Shown: in pieces, positions 8,114 to 19,271 of the stretch | Position numbering within the stretch: the stretch's first letter is position 1 | How the letters are laid out: the number at the start of each line of letters is the position of its first letter | NCBI GenBank assembly: GCA_003599475.1 | Contig: QZKK01000098.1 | Span: 1-28,700, forward strand | DNA: 28,700 nucleotides | From: Desulfobacteraceae bacterium | GTDB lineage: Bacteria > Desulfobacterota > Desulfobacteria > Desulfobacterales > SURF-15 | Direction of reading: 5' to 3' | Made by a program: the position numbers and the translations under genes | Notes under the pieces: model-generated | What the model saw: only the letters and a program-made list of their open reading frames with translations | Database searches by the model: none | What the model was told of the DNA's origin: nothing

Positions 8114-8202
8114 GTACATAGGAAAATGTTTCCCGATTCCTCGACAGCTTTTTCCAGGTGAAATCCAGCATTCGCTATAACCGTTTGTAAAAACTAAAAA
8201 AG

Positions 8203-8232
8203 AAAAGCCAGCCAAAAGCTGGCTTTTTTTTT
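8203..8232 (+). terminator. Intrinsic terminator after flgM
   Basis: AAAAGCCAGC (8203-8212) pairs with GCTGGCTTTT (8218-8227) around a five-base loop, followed by a run of nine T's that begins in the stem (8224-8232). It also has A's on the upstream side, so it could work in both directions, although no minus-strand gene ends here. Confidence 0.9.
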
Positions 8233-8352
8233 GCATATCCTTTTATCGAAAGCGCCGGCCGCAACCGGATATCGACTTCGATGCGGCGGTGGGGGGCCGA
8301 GCGCCTGCAGCGATATTTCATTTAAAACGAAACGAAAGGAGAGGTCCGACAG

Positions 8353-8796
8353 ATGAACAAGATTTCAGAAATCATCGGCAGCCCTGCGATTTCCGGCCTG
8401 CAAAAAAGGGAGAATGCAAAGAGCGGCCTTTTTCAGCAAAATCTCGATGCGGCCAAGATCAACCAGCAGGCCAAGGCGAATCCGGCGCAGTGTGCCGGTT
8501 TGCTGAGCGTTCCTGAAGCCGCTTTCCCGACGATACACGAACCTTTGAAAAGCATCGTCGATGGAACCGAACATCTGCTGGACATGCTTGAAAACTACAG
8601 CCGGGAAATGGAAGCTCCCGGTAAAACCCTCAAAGAGATCCAGCCGCTGATCGATTCCATTCGGCAGGAAGCCTCCCGGCTTGCAGCGGAAGCGGAAAAA
8701 GAACCGGGAGATGATGCCTTGGCGCGGATTGCAAATGAATGTGCACTTACGGCAAATGTGGCATATATCAAGTTTTACAGGGGAGACCTGGTTTGA
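8353..8796 (+). CDS. Hypothetical protein downstream of flgM, possibly flagellar
   Basis: I cannot name this 147-residue protein. It has no signal peptide or membrane segment. The N-terminal 50 residues are polar and rich in Gln, Asn and Ala, as in substrates of the flagellar export gate; residues about 60-145 are predicted helical, with a middle segment PLKSIVDGTEHLLDMLENYS and the C-terminal ending AYIKFYRGDLV. The layout suggests an export chaperone-like (FlgN/FliT-sized) or exported helical protein. AAAGGAGAGG precedes the ATG. The terminator at 8203 separates it from flgM, so it needs its own promoter; a sigma-54-like box overlaps the terminator's T-run. Its stop is one base from the mazG stop on the other strand. 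The flagellar assignment is inferred from position only. Confidence 0.75.
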   Translation: MNKISEIIGSPAISGLQKRENAKSGLFQQNLDAAKINQQAKANPAQCAGLLSVPEAAFPTIHEPLKSIVDGTEHLLDMLENYSREMEAPGKTLKEIQPLIDSIRQEASRLAAEAEKEPGDDALARIANECALTANVAYIKFYRGDLV

Positions 8797-8797
8797 T

Positions 8798-9598
8798 TTA
8801 AAATTCCTCCTTGGCCTTCTCCCAGTACTTCTCTTTTTCCGGCTGAGCGACGGATTCAAGGACCTTTCCCTCCTTCGCAACGGCTTCTTCCATGTGGCGG
8901 AACCGTTTGATGAACTTGTTGATCGATCGGGCCAGGGCCGATTCCGGATGTATTTTCGCGAATCGAGCCACATTGGTCAACGTAAACAGGATATCTCCGA
9001 ATTCCAGGGCAATTTTTTCCGCATCGTTTCCCGAAACGGCGGCCTTGAATTCCGAAAGCTCCTCATCCACCTTCTCCAGTACGCTCCCGATATCCTGCCA
9101 GTCGAATCCGGTTGCGGCTGCACGCTCCGATACACGGTAGGCTCTTACCAGGGCAGGCGTCGTTTTGGGAACGGAATCCAGAACCGATGCCTGTTCTTCC
9201 CTCTTTTTTTCCTCCCCTTTGATCTGATGCCACTGGACCCGAACCGCTTCGGCCGTTTCCATCTTAGGGCCGCCGAATACATGGGGATGCCGTCGAATCA
9301 TTTTTTCCGTGTTTCGTTGCACGACGGTCCGGAAGTCGAAATGCCCTCCTTCCTTGTACATGGCTGCAATGAACAGGATATGAAACAGGACATCTCCGAG
9401 CTCTTCGCAGACGGCATCCGGAGGGCCGTTTTCAACGGCTTCCATAAGCTCGTAAACTTCTTCGATCAAATAGACCATGATGGAGGAGGGGGTCTGCTTC
9501 CGGTCCCAGGGGCAGCCGTTTTCTCCTCGCAACCTTTCGATCAGCCGCATCAAGGCATCGACGGAGGATGCCTCCCGATCTACTTCCGGTTCTTCCAT
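8798..9598 (-). CDS. mazG: Nucleoside triphosphate pyrophosphohydrolase MazG
   Basis: MazG hydrolyses NTPs or dNTPs to the monophosphate and pyrophosphate, a house-cleaning activity that also lowers (p)ppGpp-linked stress in E. coli. The 266-residue length matches E. coli MazG (263). I see the starting motif LRGENGCPWDRKQT, then the metal site EEVYELMEAVENG and EELGDVLFHILF in the first MazG domain, and the second domain's KVDEELSEFKAA and EFGDILFTLTNVARF. The ATG at 9598 lies inside the end of cvpA (19-base overlap), with GGAG about 14 bases upstream; the open frame extends much further but is there antisense or out of frame to cvpA. It is the second gene of a cvpA-mazG operon, convergent with the unassigned gene at 8353. 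Confidence 0.95.
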   Translation of the reverse strand: MEEPEVDREASSVDALMRLIERLRGENGCPWDRKQTPSSIMVYLIEEVYELMEAVENGPPDAVCEELGDVLFHILFIAAMYKEGGHFDFRTVVQRNTEKMIRRHPHVFGGPKMETAEAVRVQWHQIKGEEKKREEQASVLDSVPKTTPALVRAYRVSERAAATGFDWQDIGSVLEKVDEELSEFKAAVSGNDAEKIALEFGDILFTLTNVARFAKIHPESALARSINKFIKRFRHMEEAVAKEGKVLESVAQPEKEKYWEKAKEEF

Positions 9599-10116
9599 GC
9601 TTTTTTCAAGTTCTCCATTTTTTCGGCAAACTGTCTCTTTAATTCCATGGGCACCCCGCCGACAATTTTTTCCGAAATCGCCGCGACCTTCGGGGCAAGC
9701 CTCGAGGATTGCATCATCGGCGCGAGTCCCGGCACAAATTTGGCAGACACAAGCAGCAGGATCGATACGATCAGAACTCCCTTGACGGCTCCAAAAATAA
9801 CACCGCAGAACCGATCCACCCACGCAAGAAAAACGATTCCCAGCAGGTATTTGATTCCGATTCCCAGGAGGGCGACGGCGATGTAGGCGCCGATAAATAT
9901 CAGGATGAAGCCTGCGATCTGTGTGTACGGAAAATTCGGAATCCACCGGCTCATGGCCTCGGCGGCATCGCGATAATAGATGCAGGCGCCGTAAAATCCC
10001 GCCGCCAGCCCGATCAGCGAAAACACCTCTCTGATGAATCCTCTGAAAAATCCTCGGATTACGCAGAACCCGACGATTACGGCGATGCCGGCGTCGAAAG
10101 AATTGATCCAATCCAT
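9580..10116 (-). CDS. cvpA: CvpA family inner-membrane protein
   Basis: CvpA is a conserved four-helix inner-membrane protein needed for colicin V production in E. coli and linked to envelope-stress resistance. The 178-residue product opens with MDWINSFDAGIAVIVGFCVI and has the family's early signature RGFFRGFIREVFSLIGLAAG (about 21-40), four hydrophobic segments (about 7-23, 30-47, 63-87 and 100-125), and a basic C-terminal tail. It begins a two-gene operon with mazG, overlapping it by 19 bases. The 396-base spacer upstream, shared with phoH, would provide the promoter; a TTGACT box at 10362-10357 (minus strand) is one possibility and would give a leader of over 200 bases. Confidence 0.88.
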   Translation of the reverse strand: MDWINSFDAGIAVIVGFCVIRGFFRGFIREVFSLIGLAAGFYGACIYYRDAAEAMSRWIPNFPYTQIAGFILIFIGAYIAVALLGIGIKYLLGIVFLAWVDRFCGVIFGAVKGVLIVSILLLVSAKFVPGLAPMMQSSRLAPKVAAISEKIVGGVPMELKRQFAEKMENLKKAWKNRK

Positions 10117-10512
10117 TGCGTGCCTGTCTGATCAGCACATCCGGGCTGCTGGCGCATTTGGCGGCACCGCCCGTCGTTTTTACGGCGGTCCGGCAACCCA
10201 TCCGGTCGGCCACCCGGGAGCACTGATCTTCAATTTTCTGGTTTTTCCGATATCCGTGATTATATTGTTACAAGCCGGAACTCTCGCATACGGCACTTAT
10301 CCAAAGAGTAAAAGTCAAACCGTATCGGGCGGTTAAATAACAGAGCCCCCATTCGGAGTCAAGGCGTTTTTCCCGTCGGGCTCGAATTCGACCGCCGGTT
10401 GCATTCGGTTCGGCTTTTGTGATAAAAGATCCTTTTAGCGTGTGATTGAAAAATGATCCGGATCCGCGCTTGTGAGGTTCGCAATTGAAAACAGGTTTTA
10501 AACAGAATCAAA
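10117..10512. other. Divergent spacer between cvpA and phoH
   Basis: No gene is convincing in these 396 bases. On the minus strand TTGACT (10362-10357) stands 17 bases from a poor -10, and a separate TATAAT word lies at 10264-10259 (minus). Near the cvpA start there is a GC-rich segment with a hairpin ACCGCC (10166-10171) / GGCGGT (10184-10189), so a structured 5' leader or small RNA is possible. I compared it by eye with 6S, SRP, tmRNA and tRNA and found no decisive motif. For phoH I see only a weak promoter candidate around TGATAAAAG (about 10419-10428) and no strong ribosome site. Confidence 0.3.
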
Positions 10513-11523
<1,011 letters not shown>

Positions 11524-11633
11524 CCCTTATCCATCATTTTCACAATTGACAATCAACCTCAAAATCATGAAAACCCTCTGAAAAATTTAGGTGTTTTCGC
11601 GTCTGAGCGACTGAACGATTGCATTTTTTCATT

Positions 11634-14051
11634 ATGAAAACCGGAAAAGAAAAATTTTCAATTCACAACTTCTTTCAGACGAGCGTCCATGTAAAATGGG
11701 CGCTGGTGATTGGAGTCGTCGTTATCTTTACCCTGGTCCTTTCGCCCAATCTGATCATCACCGCGCCGAACTACAAGATCGGGGATGTGGCCGACAGGGA
11801 CATCAAAGCCCCCAAGGATTTCATGGTCGAAGACAAGGAAGCCACCGAAGAGAGCCAACGGCGCGCTGCGGAGGGAGTCCTCACGGTCTACGATCATGAT
11901 GCCGCGCTCTCCTCAAAGCTCAATCAACGGGTGAGCCAGGCCTTTACGGAGCTTCGCGAGATCATGACTCCGAAGCCGCCCGCGCCCGCGGATAAACAGG
12001 CGGTGCAGCCCCCCCCTCCTCCTACACCCGCTGAAGCGGAAAACGAAGAGGCTGCAAGAGTCCGGCAGGCCTGGCAGATGAAACCCGTGTTCGAAGAGAA
12101 AATGGGAACACCGATCAGCAAAGGGGCGTTTGCCCTGCTTGTCCAGGAGACGTTTTCGAAGGAATCCGCGGATTACATCGGCCGGATCCTGACGGAAGTT
12201 CTGGATGCCGGGGTGGTCTCCAATATGGAAATCCTGCTCAGAGAATCCGACAAGGGAATCATCCTGAGAACCGTCGGGAGCAAATCGGAAGCCGAAGTGC
12301 ATGGCCTCAAGCGGTTTTATGGATTGGACCAGGCAAAAACGATGGTCCGCATCGTGGGGCAGCCGATACTCAAGGATTTAGATTACAATCTTCGCAACCT
12401 CATCATCGATTTCTGCCAGCGCCTCATCCAGCCCAATATCACCTTGAACCGGAATGAAACCGAAGAGCGTAAAAAAGCGGCGACGGAAAAGATCCAGCCC
12501 ACCATGTATCAAATCAGGGCCGGTGAAATGCTGCTTCGCGAAGGTGAGGTAGTGACAGAATTTCAGCTTCTGAAGCTGAATATGCTCCAGGGTCAGGCGA
12601 AGGGAACCCAGCAACTGATCGGCAGCATTGGAGCGGCCATCGTCATGCTGTGCCTGCTTTTGACCGCAACGGTGATCTATCTCGACCCTCGCGGCCGGTC
12701 GATGACGGAGCTCAACCGCAACTTTCTCTTTACAGCCAGTGTGCTGGTATTTTTCATTCTGATGGCCAAGCTTTCGGATGTGCTGGCCGGATCGATTTCC
12801 CTGTCCGGACCCGTTTCGGTGCCGCCCTCCGCCCTCTATTACGGCATTCCGATCGCCTCAGGCGCCATGGTTGTATGTATTTTTCTGGGGCTCCGAGCGG
12901 CCGCACCGTTTGCGATGATTCTTTCCATCGCCACCGCACTGATCTTCCAGAACCGGCTGGACATCTTCATCTATTTTCTGATCAGCAGCTCGATGGGCGC
13001 CTATTGGCTGCAATGCTGCAGAGAGAGGAAAGTCTTTATCCGGGCCGGGTTGAAGCTCGGGCTGCTCAACATCGTTCTCGCCTGTGGTATCAGCCTGTTC
13101 AGAGCCGAGTTTGCCGGTTTCAAACTGCTTTTCGACTCCTCGTTCGCTTTCATAGGCGGCGTAAGCGCCGGCATCATCACGGCCGGTTTTGCACCCCTGC
13201 TTGAAATCGCTTTCGGCTACACCACCGATATCACGCTGCTCGAGTTGGCCAATCTGGATCGGCCGATCCTGAGGAGGCTGATGATCGAAGCCCCGGGCTC
13301 CTATCATCATTCCGTCATCGTAGGCTCCATGGTGGAAGCAGCCGCAGCCGATATCGGGGCCAATTCGCTCCTTGCCAAGGTGTGCGGCTATTATCACGAT
13401 ATCGGAAAGGTCAAAAAGCCGCTCTACTTCATCGAAAATCAGACCGACGGGAAAAACAAACACGACAAGCTCGCCCCTTCCATGTCGAGCCTGATCCTGA
13501 TCTCACACGTCAAGGACGGGGTCGAAACCGCAAAGGAAAACAAGCTCGTACAGCCGATCATCGATACCATTCGCCAGCATCACGGAACGAGTCTGATCCG
13601 GTTTTTCTTCGAGAAGGCCAAACAGCAGAAGGGCGAAGCTGCGGTCAATATCGACAACTTCAGATATCCCGGTCCCAAACCGCAGAGCCGGGAAACTGCC
13701 CTGGTCATGCTGGCCGACGTGGTCGAAGCCGCATCCCGAACCCTTGAAAACCCAACGCCTTCAAGGATCCAGGGCCATGTTCAGAACCTGATCAACAAGG
13801 TCTTCTCCGACGGACAACTCGACGACTGCGAGCTCAGCTTGAAAGACCTGCACCTGATCGCCAAAAGCTTCAACAAGATCCTGAACGGCATCCACCACCA
13901 TCGGATCGAGTATCCGGAAAACGGCGCGGCGGTCAAAGGAAAAGGGAAAAATGGGAGTGCTGATCGACAACAGCCAATCCAGCTTCAAGATATCTCTGCC
14001 GAAACTGAAGAAAACGGCACAGGCCATCTTAGACGTCTTGGAATCACCTGA
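11634..14051 (+). CDS. pgpH: PgpH-type 7TM-HD membrane phosphodiesterase, probable c-di-AMP hydrolase
   Basis: Listeria PgpH and relatives hydrolyse c-di-AMP to pApA with a cytoplasmic HD domain. This about 805-residue protein has an N-terminal membrane helix (about 22-40), an extracytoplasmic 7TMR-HDED region (about 45-320) with a Pro/Ala-rich insert near 122-140, about seven membrane helices (about 330-525), and an HDIG-type HD domain with SYHHSVIVGSM (His558-His559) and YYHDIGK (His588-Asp589). The ATG at 11634 and a TTG at 11619 are both possible; neither has a clear ribosome site, so I took the ATG. The last 34 codons overlap ybeY in a different frame. Substrate is inferred from the family; no c-di-AMP synthase is in this window. 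Confidence 0.9.
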   Translation: MKTGKEKFSIHNFFQTSVHVKWALVIGVVVIFTLVLSPNLIITAPNYKIGDVADRDIKAPKDFMVEDKEATEESQRRAAEGVLTVYDHDAALSSKLNQRVSQAFTELREIMTPKPPAPADKQAVQPPPPPTPAEAENEEAARVRQAWQMKPVFEEKMGTPISKGAFALLVQETFSKESADYIGRILTEVLDAGVVSNMEILLRESDKGIILRTVGSKSEAEVHGLKRFYGLDQAKTMVRIVGQPILKDLDYNLRNLIIDFCQRLIQPNITLNRNETEERKKAATEKIQPTMYQIRAGEMLLREGEVVTEFQLLKLNMLQGQAKGTQQLIGSIGAAIVMLCLLLTATVIYLDPRGRSMTELNRNFLFTASVLVFFILMAKLSDVLAGSISLSGPVSVPPSALYYGIPIASGAMVVCIFLGLRAAAPFAMILSIATALIFQNRLDIFIYFLISSSMGAYWLQCCRERKVFIRAGLKLGLLNIVLACGISLFRAEFAGFKLLFDSSFAFIGGVSAGIITAGFAPLLEIAFGYTTDITLLELANLDRPILRRLMIEAPGSYHHSVIVGSMVEAAAADIGANSLLAKVCGYYHDIGKVKKPLYFIENQTDGKNKHDKLAPSMSSLILISHVKDGVETAKENKLVQPIIDTIRQHHGTSLIRFFFEKAKQQKGEAAVNIDNFRYPGPKPQSRETALVMLADVVEAASRTLENPTPSRIQGHVQNLINKVFSDGQLDDCELSLKDLHLIAKSFNKILNGIHHHRIEYPENGAAVKGKGKNGSADRQQPIQLQDISAETEENGTGHLRRLGIT

Positions 14052-14391
14052 TGCCGAGCTTTCCATCCTGCTGGTGGACGATCCGCAAATCGAAGAGCTC
14101 AACCAAACCTATCTGAATCGATCCGGCCCCACGAATGTGATCGCCTTTCCCATGCGCGAGGGCCCTTTCGGGAACCTGAATCCGAATCTTCTGGGAGACG
14201 TGGTGATCTCGGTCGATACAGCCCTGAGGGAAGCCGATGCGAGGGAGGTTTCTGCGGAAAGCCGGATGATCGAACTGCTGGTGCACGGAATTCTTCATTT
14301 GCTCGGCTACGATCATGAGCATGGCGGCCCGGATGCACTCCGGATGGAGAAAAAAACCGTCGAAATTTTGAACCGTATCGCTCAACCATAA
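13951..14391 (+). CDS. ybeY: Endoribonuclease YbeY (rRNA maturation factor)
   Basis: YbeY is a zinc-dependent RNase involved in 16S rRNA 3'-end maturation and ribosome quality control. The 146-residue product carries the signature zinc site HGILHLLGYDHEH (H-x3-H-x5-H, about residues 111-123), the preceding TNVIAFPM and GDVVISVDTA motifs, and normal length (140-160). The ATG at 13951 has a good AAAGGAAAAGGG before it, and the N-terminal residues look like family sequence, so the 101-base overlap with the upstream membrane phosphodiesterase gene appears genuine. It ends the phoH-pgpH-ybeY run. A weak AGGGT/ACCCT hairpin with five T's (14525-14545) lies farther downstream. Confidence 0.95.
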   Translation: MGVLIDNSQSSFKISLPKLKKTAQAILDVLESPDAELSILLVDDPQIEELNQTYLNRSGPTNVIAFPMREGPFGNLNPNLLGDVVISVDTALREADAREVSAESRMIELLVHGILHLLGYDHEHGGPDALRMEKKTVEILNRIAQP

Positions 14392-14505
14392 ACGGCACAT
14401 TGCAGGGATGAGAAGGGCTTTATTTCTACATCTCTACATCTCTCCAATTCCGGTCTGAATGTCTTACCACATATCCGGCTGTCCCGGGAGAGCACATTTT
14501 TCCCC

Positions 14506-18111
<3,606 letters not shown>

Positions 18112-18137
18112 AAAAAATACCGTTGCACCGCAATGCC

Positions 18138-18173
18138 AAAAGGGCTGCCGGAGGATTCCGGCAGCCCTTTTTT
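18138..18173 (+). terminator. Intrinsic terminator after the PFOR gene
   Basis: A perfect 15-bp stem (18138-18152 with 18157-18171) closes a GGAT tetraloop. The GC-rich core is GGGCTGCCGGA, followed by six T's. The stem has flanking A's, so it could also serve the opposite direction. Confidence 0.95.
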
Positions 18174-18460
18174 GATTACTATTAAGACAAAATTAGTGGT
18201 CCCTTGCCCAGATCGGTATACTTTGTTTTCCACAGCCAGAATCCCAGTCGACTTCAAAATCGCGGCCTGGATGAAATAGAGCACGACTTTGGCTTTGACT
18301 TGACGATTTCGGCAACAAGGGGCATCATAACCATACCGAAATTGAGATAGAGTTTAAGGGCTCATCGCTCTCAATACCAAGCTATGCCAGCCTGAGGGTT
18401 AAGGATCTATAACCGACAACCTCTTTGGCATTGCGCATGGACTTGCCTGAAGGGAAACCC
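18174..18460. other. Gene-free spacer with a possible decayed coding remnant
   Basis: No intact gene is visible. On the plus strand a frame reads FDLTISATRG and then stops; shifting frame by one base at about 18318 gives HTEIEIEFKGSSLSIPSYAS and ends at TAA near 18410. The two pieces join into a protein-like sequence, so this may be a frameshifted gene fragment left by insertion of the MNT/HEPN pair. I know no family for it, and chance is a real alternative. No good promoter for the MNT gene was found. Confidence 0.2.
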
Positions 18461-18808
18461 ATGAAATCTTTGGACAAGGCACCGTTGGCCAAAAATGAAA
18501 CGGAAGCGATTGAGGCTGCCGCCAAGCTCCTGAAGGAAAGATTCTCAATAGAGAACATCATCCTTTTTGGTTCCAAAGCCCGTGGAGATGCTGATGCTCA
18601 CTCAGACATCGATCTCCTTCTGATCGGCCCCATGGCGCTCCACTGGAAAGATGAAAAGGCTATAGTGGACGCTCTTTTCGACCTAGGCATGGAGCATGAC
18701 GTGATTTTCAGCCCCCTTTTCGCTACCTCCGAGGAGTGGGAAAATGGGCTATTCAGGGAATTCCCGATCTATGATGAAATCAAGCGGGAAGGGGCCGTGG
18801 TGCCATGA
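18461..18808 (+). CDS. Minimal nucleotidyltransferase (MNT, MntA-like antitoxin)
   Basis: The 115-residue protein is a minimal nucleotidyltransferase of the pol-beta fold. The signature GSKARGDADAHSDIDLL (about residues 37-53) provides the GS helix and the metal Asp49 and Asp51; the third acidic residue is probably Asp near EHDVIF (about 84). MNT proteins paired with HEPN proteins act as antitoxins, in MntA/HepT by adding AMP to the HEPN toxin. I chose the ATG at 18461, preceded by GAAGGG; an ATG at 18437 and a TTG at 18425 are in frame upstream. It overlaps the HEPN gene by four bases (ATGA), so translation is coupled. Confidence 0.85.
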   Translation: MKSLDKAPLAKNETEAIEAAAKLLKERFSIENIILFGSKARGDADAHSDIDLLLIGPMALHWKDEKAIVDALFDLGMEHDVIFSPLFATSEEWENGLFREFPIYDEIKREGAVVP

Positions 18809-19191
18809 AGCGGCAGGTCATCATTGATTACTGGATGGATAAGGCACGGGCGGATCTTGAATCGGCAAAGGGCAACTTCGATTCGGGAAGGCATTCAAAT
18901 GCTATAAGAGACGCCTATTTTGCCTGCTTTCATGCATTCTCCTCCCTCCTTTTTAAGGAAGGAAGAACCTTCAGAAGGCACAAGGATGTTAGATCCGCTT
19001 TGCACCGCGATTTCATCCGGAGCAACCGCATCGATGTCTTATGGGGTAAGCACTATGACTGGCTCTTCGACAGCAGGCAAAAGGCGGATTATAGACCGAT
19101 GGTTCAGTTCGATGCTGAACAGGTTAGAGACATCTTGGATAAAAGCGGAGAATTCATCGCTGCAATGAAACAGATGGCGGAGGAAAAGTAG
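18805..19191 (+). CDS. HEPN-domain protein (partner of MNT, probable toxin)
   Basis: HEPN proteins are all-helical and often act as RNases in toxin-antitoxin or abortive-infection modules. The 128-residue product has helix 1 DYWMDKARADLESAKG, helix 2 with HSNAIRDAYFACFHAFSSLL, and the C-terminal signature FDSRQKADYRP (about 91-101), typical of the HEPN subfamily that accompanies MNT genes. I do not see the standard R-x4-6-H RNase motif at the usual C-terminal place, so nuclease activity is uncertain. It starts on the ATGA overlap with the MNT gene. The pair is flanked by gene-poor spacers, which fits a mobile two-gene module. Confidence 0.82.
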   Translation: MKRQVIIDYWMDKARADLESAKGNFDSGRHSNAIRDAYFACFHAFSSLLFKEGRTFRRHKDVRSALHRDFIRSNRIDVLWGKHYDWLFDSRQKADYRPMVQFDAEQVRDILDKSGEFIAAMKQMAEEK

Positions 19192-19271
19192 CATACTCTG
19201 GACGATCGGTCACTGAAGGGATTCAGGTGGTGACATTTTTCATGCCGCAATAATAATGCAGCACGAATTTC

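Noticed and set aside
8681..9886. Long plus-strand open frame of about 400 codons
   Set aside because: It is antisense to mazG and cvpA, has low-complexity, non-family sequence, and both minus-strand genes have clear family motifs.
9599..10213. N-terminal extension of mazG by about 200 codons
   Set aside because: The extension reads cvpA in the wrong frame and is rich in Arg and Cys; the ATG at 9598 gives the normal MazG length.
10117..10512. 6S RNA, SRP RNA or tRNA in the cvpA-phoH spacer
   Set aside because: I compared the conserved pieces (SRP GGAAGCAGC loop, tRNA GTTCRA arm, 6S bubble) and found no adequate match on either strand.
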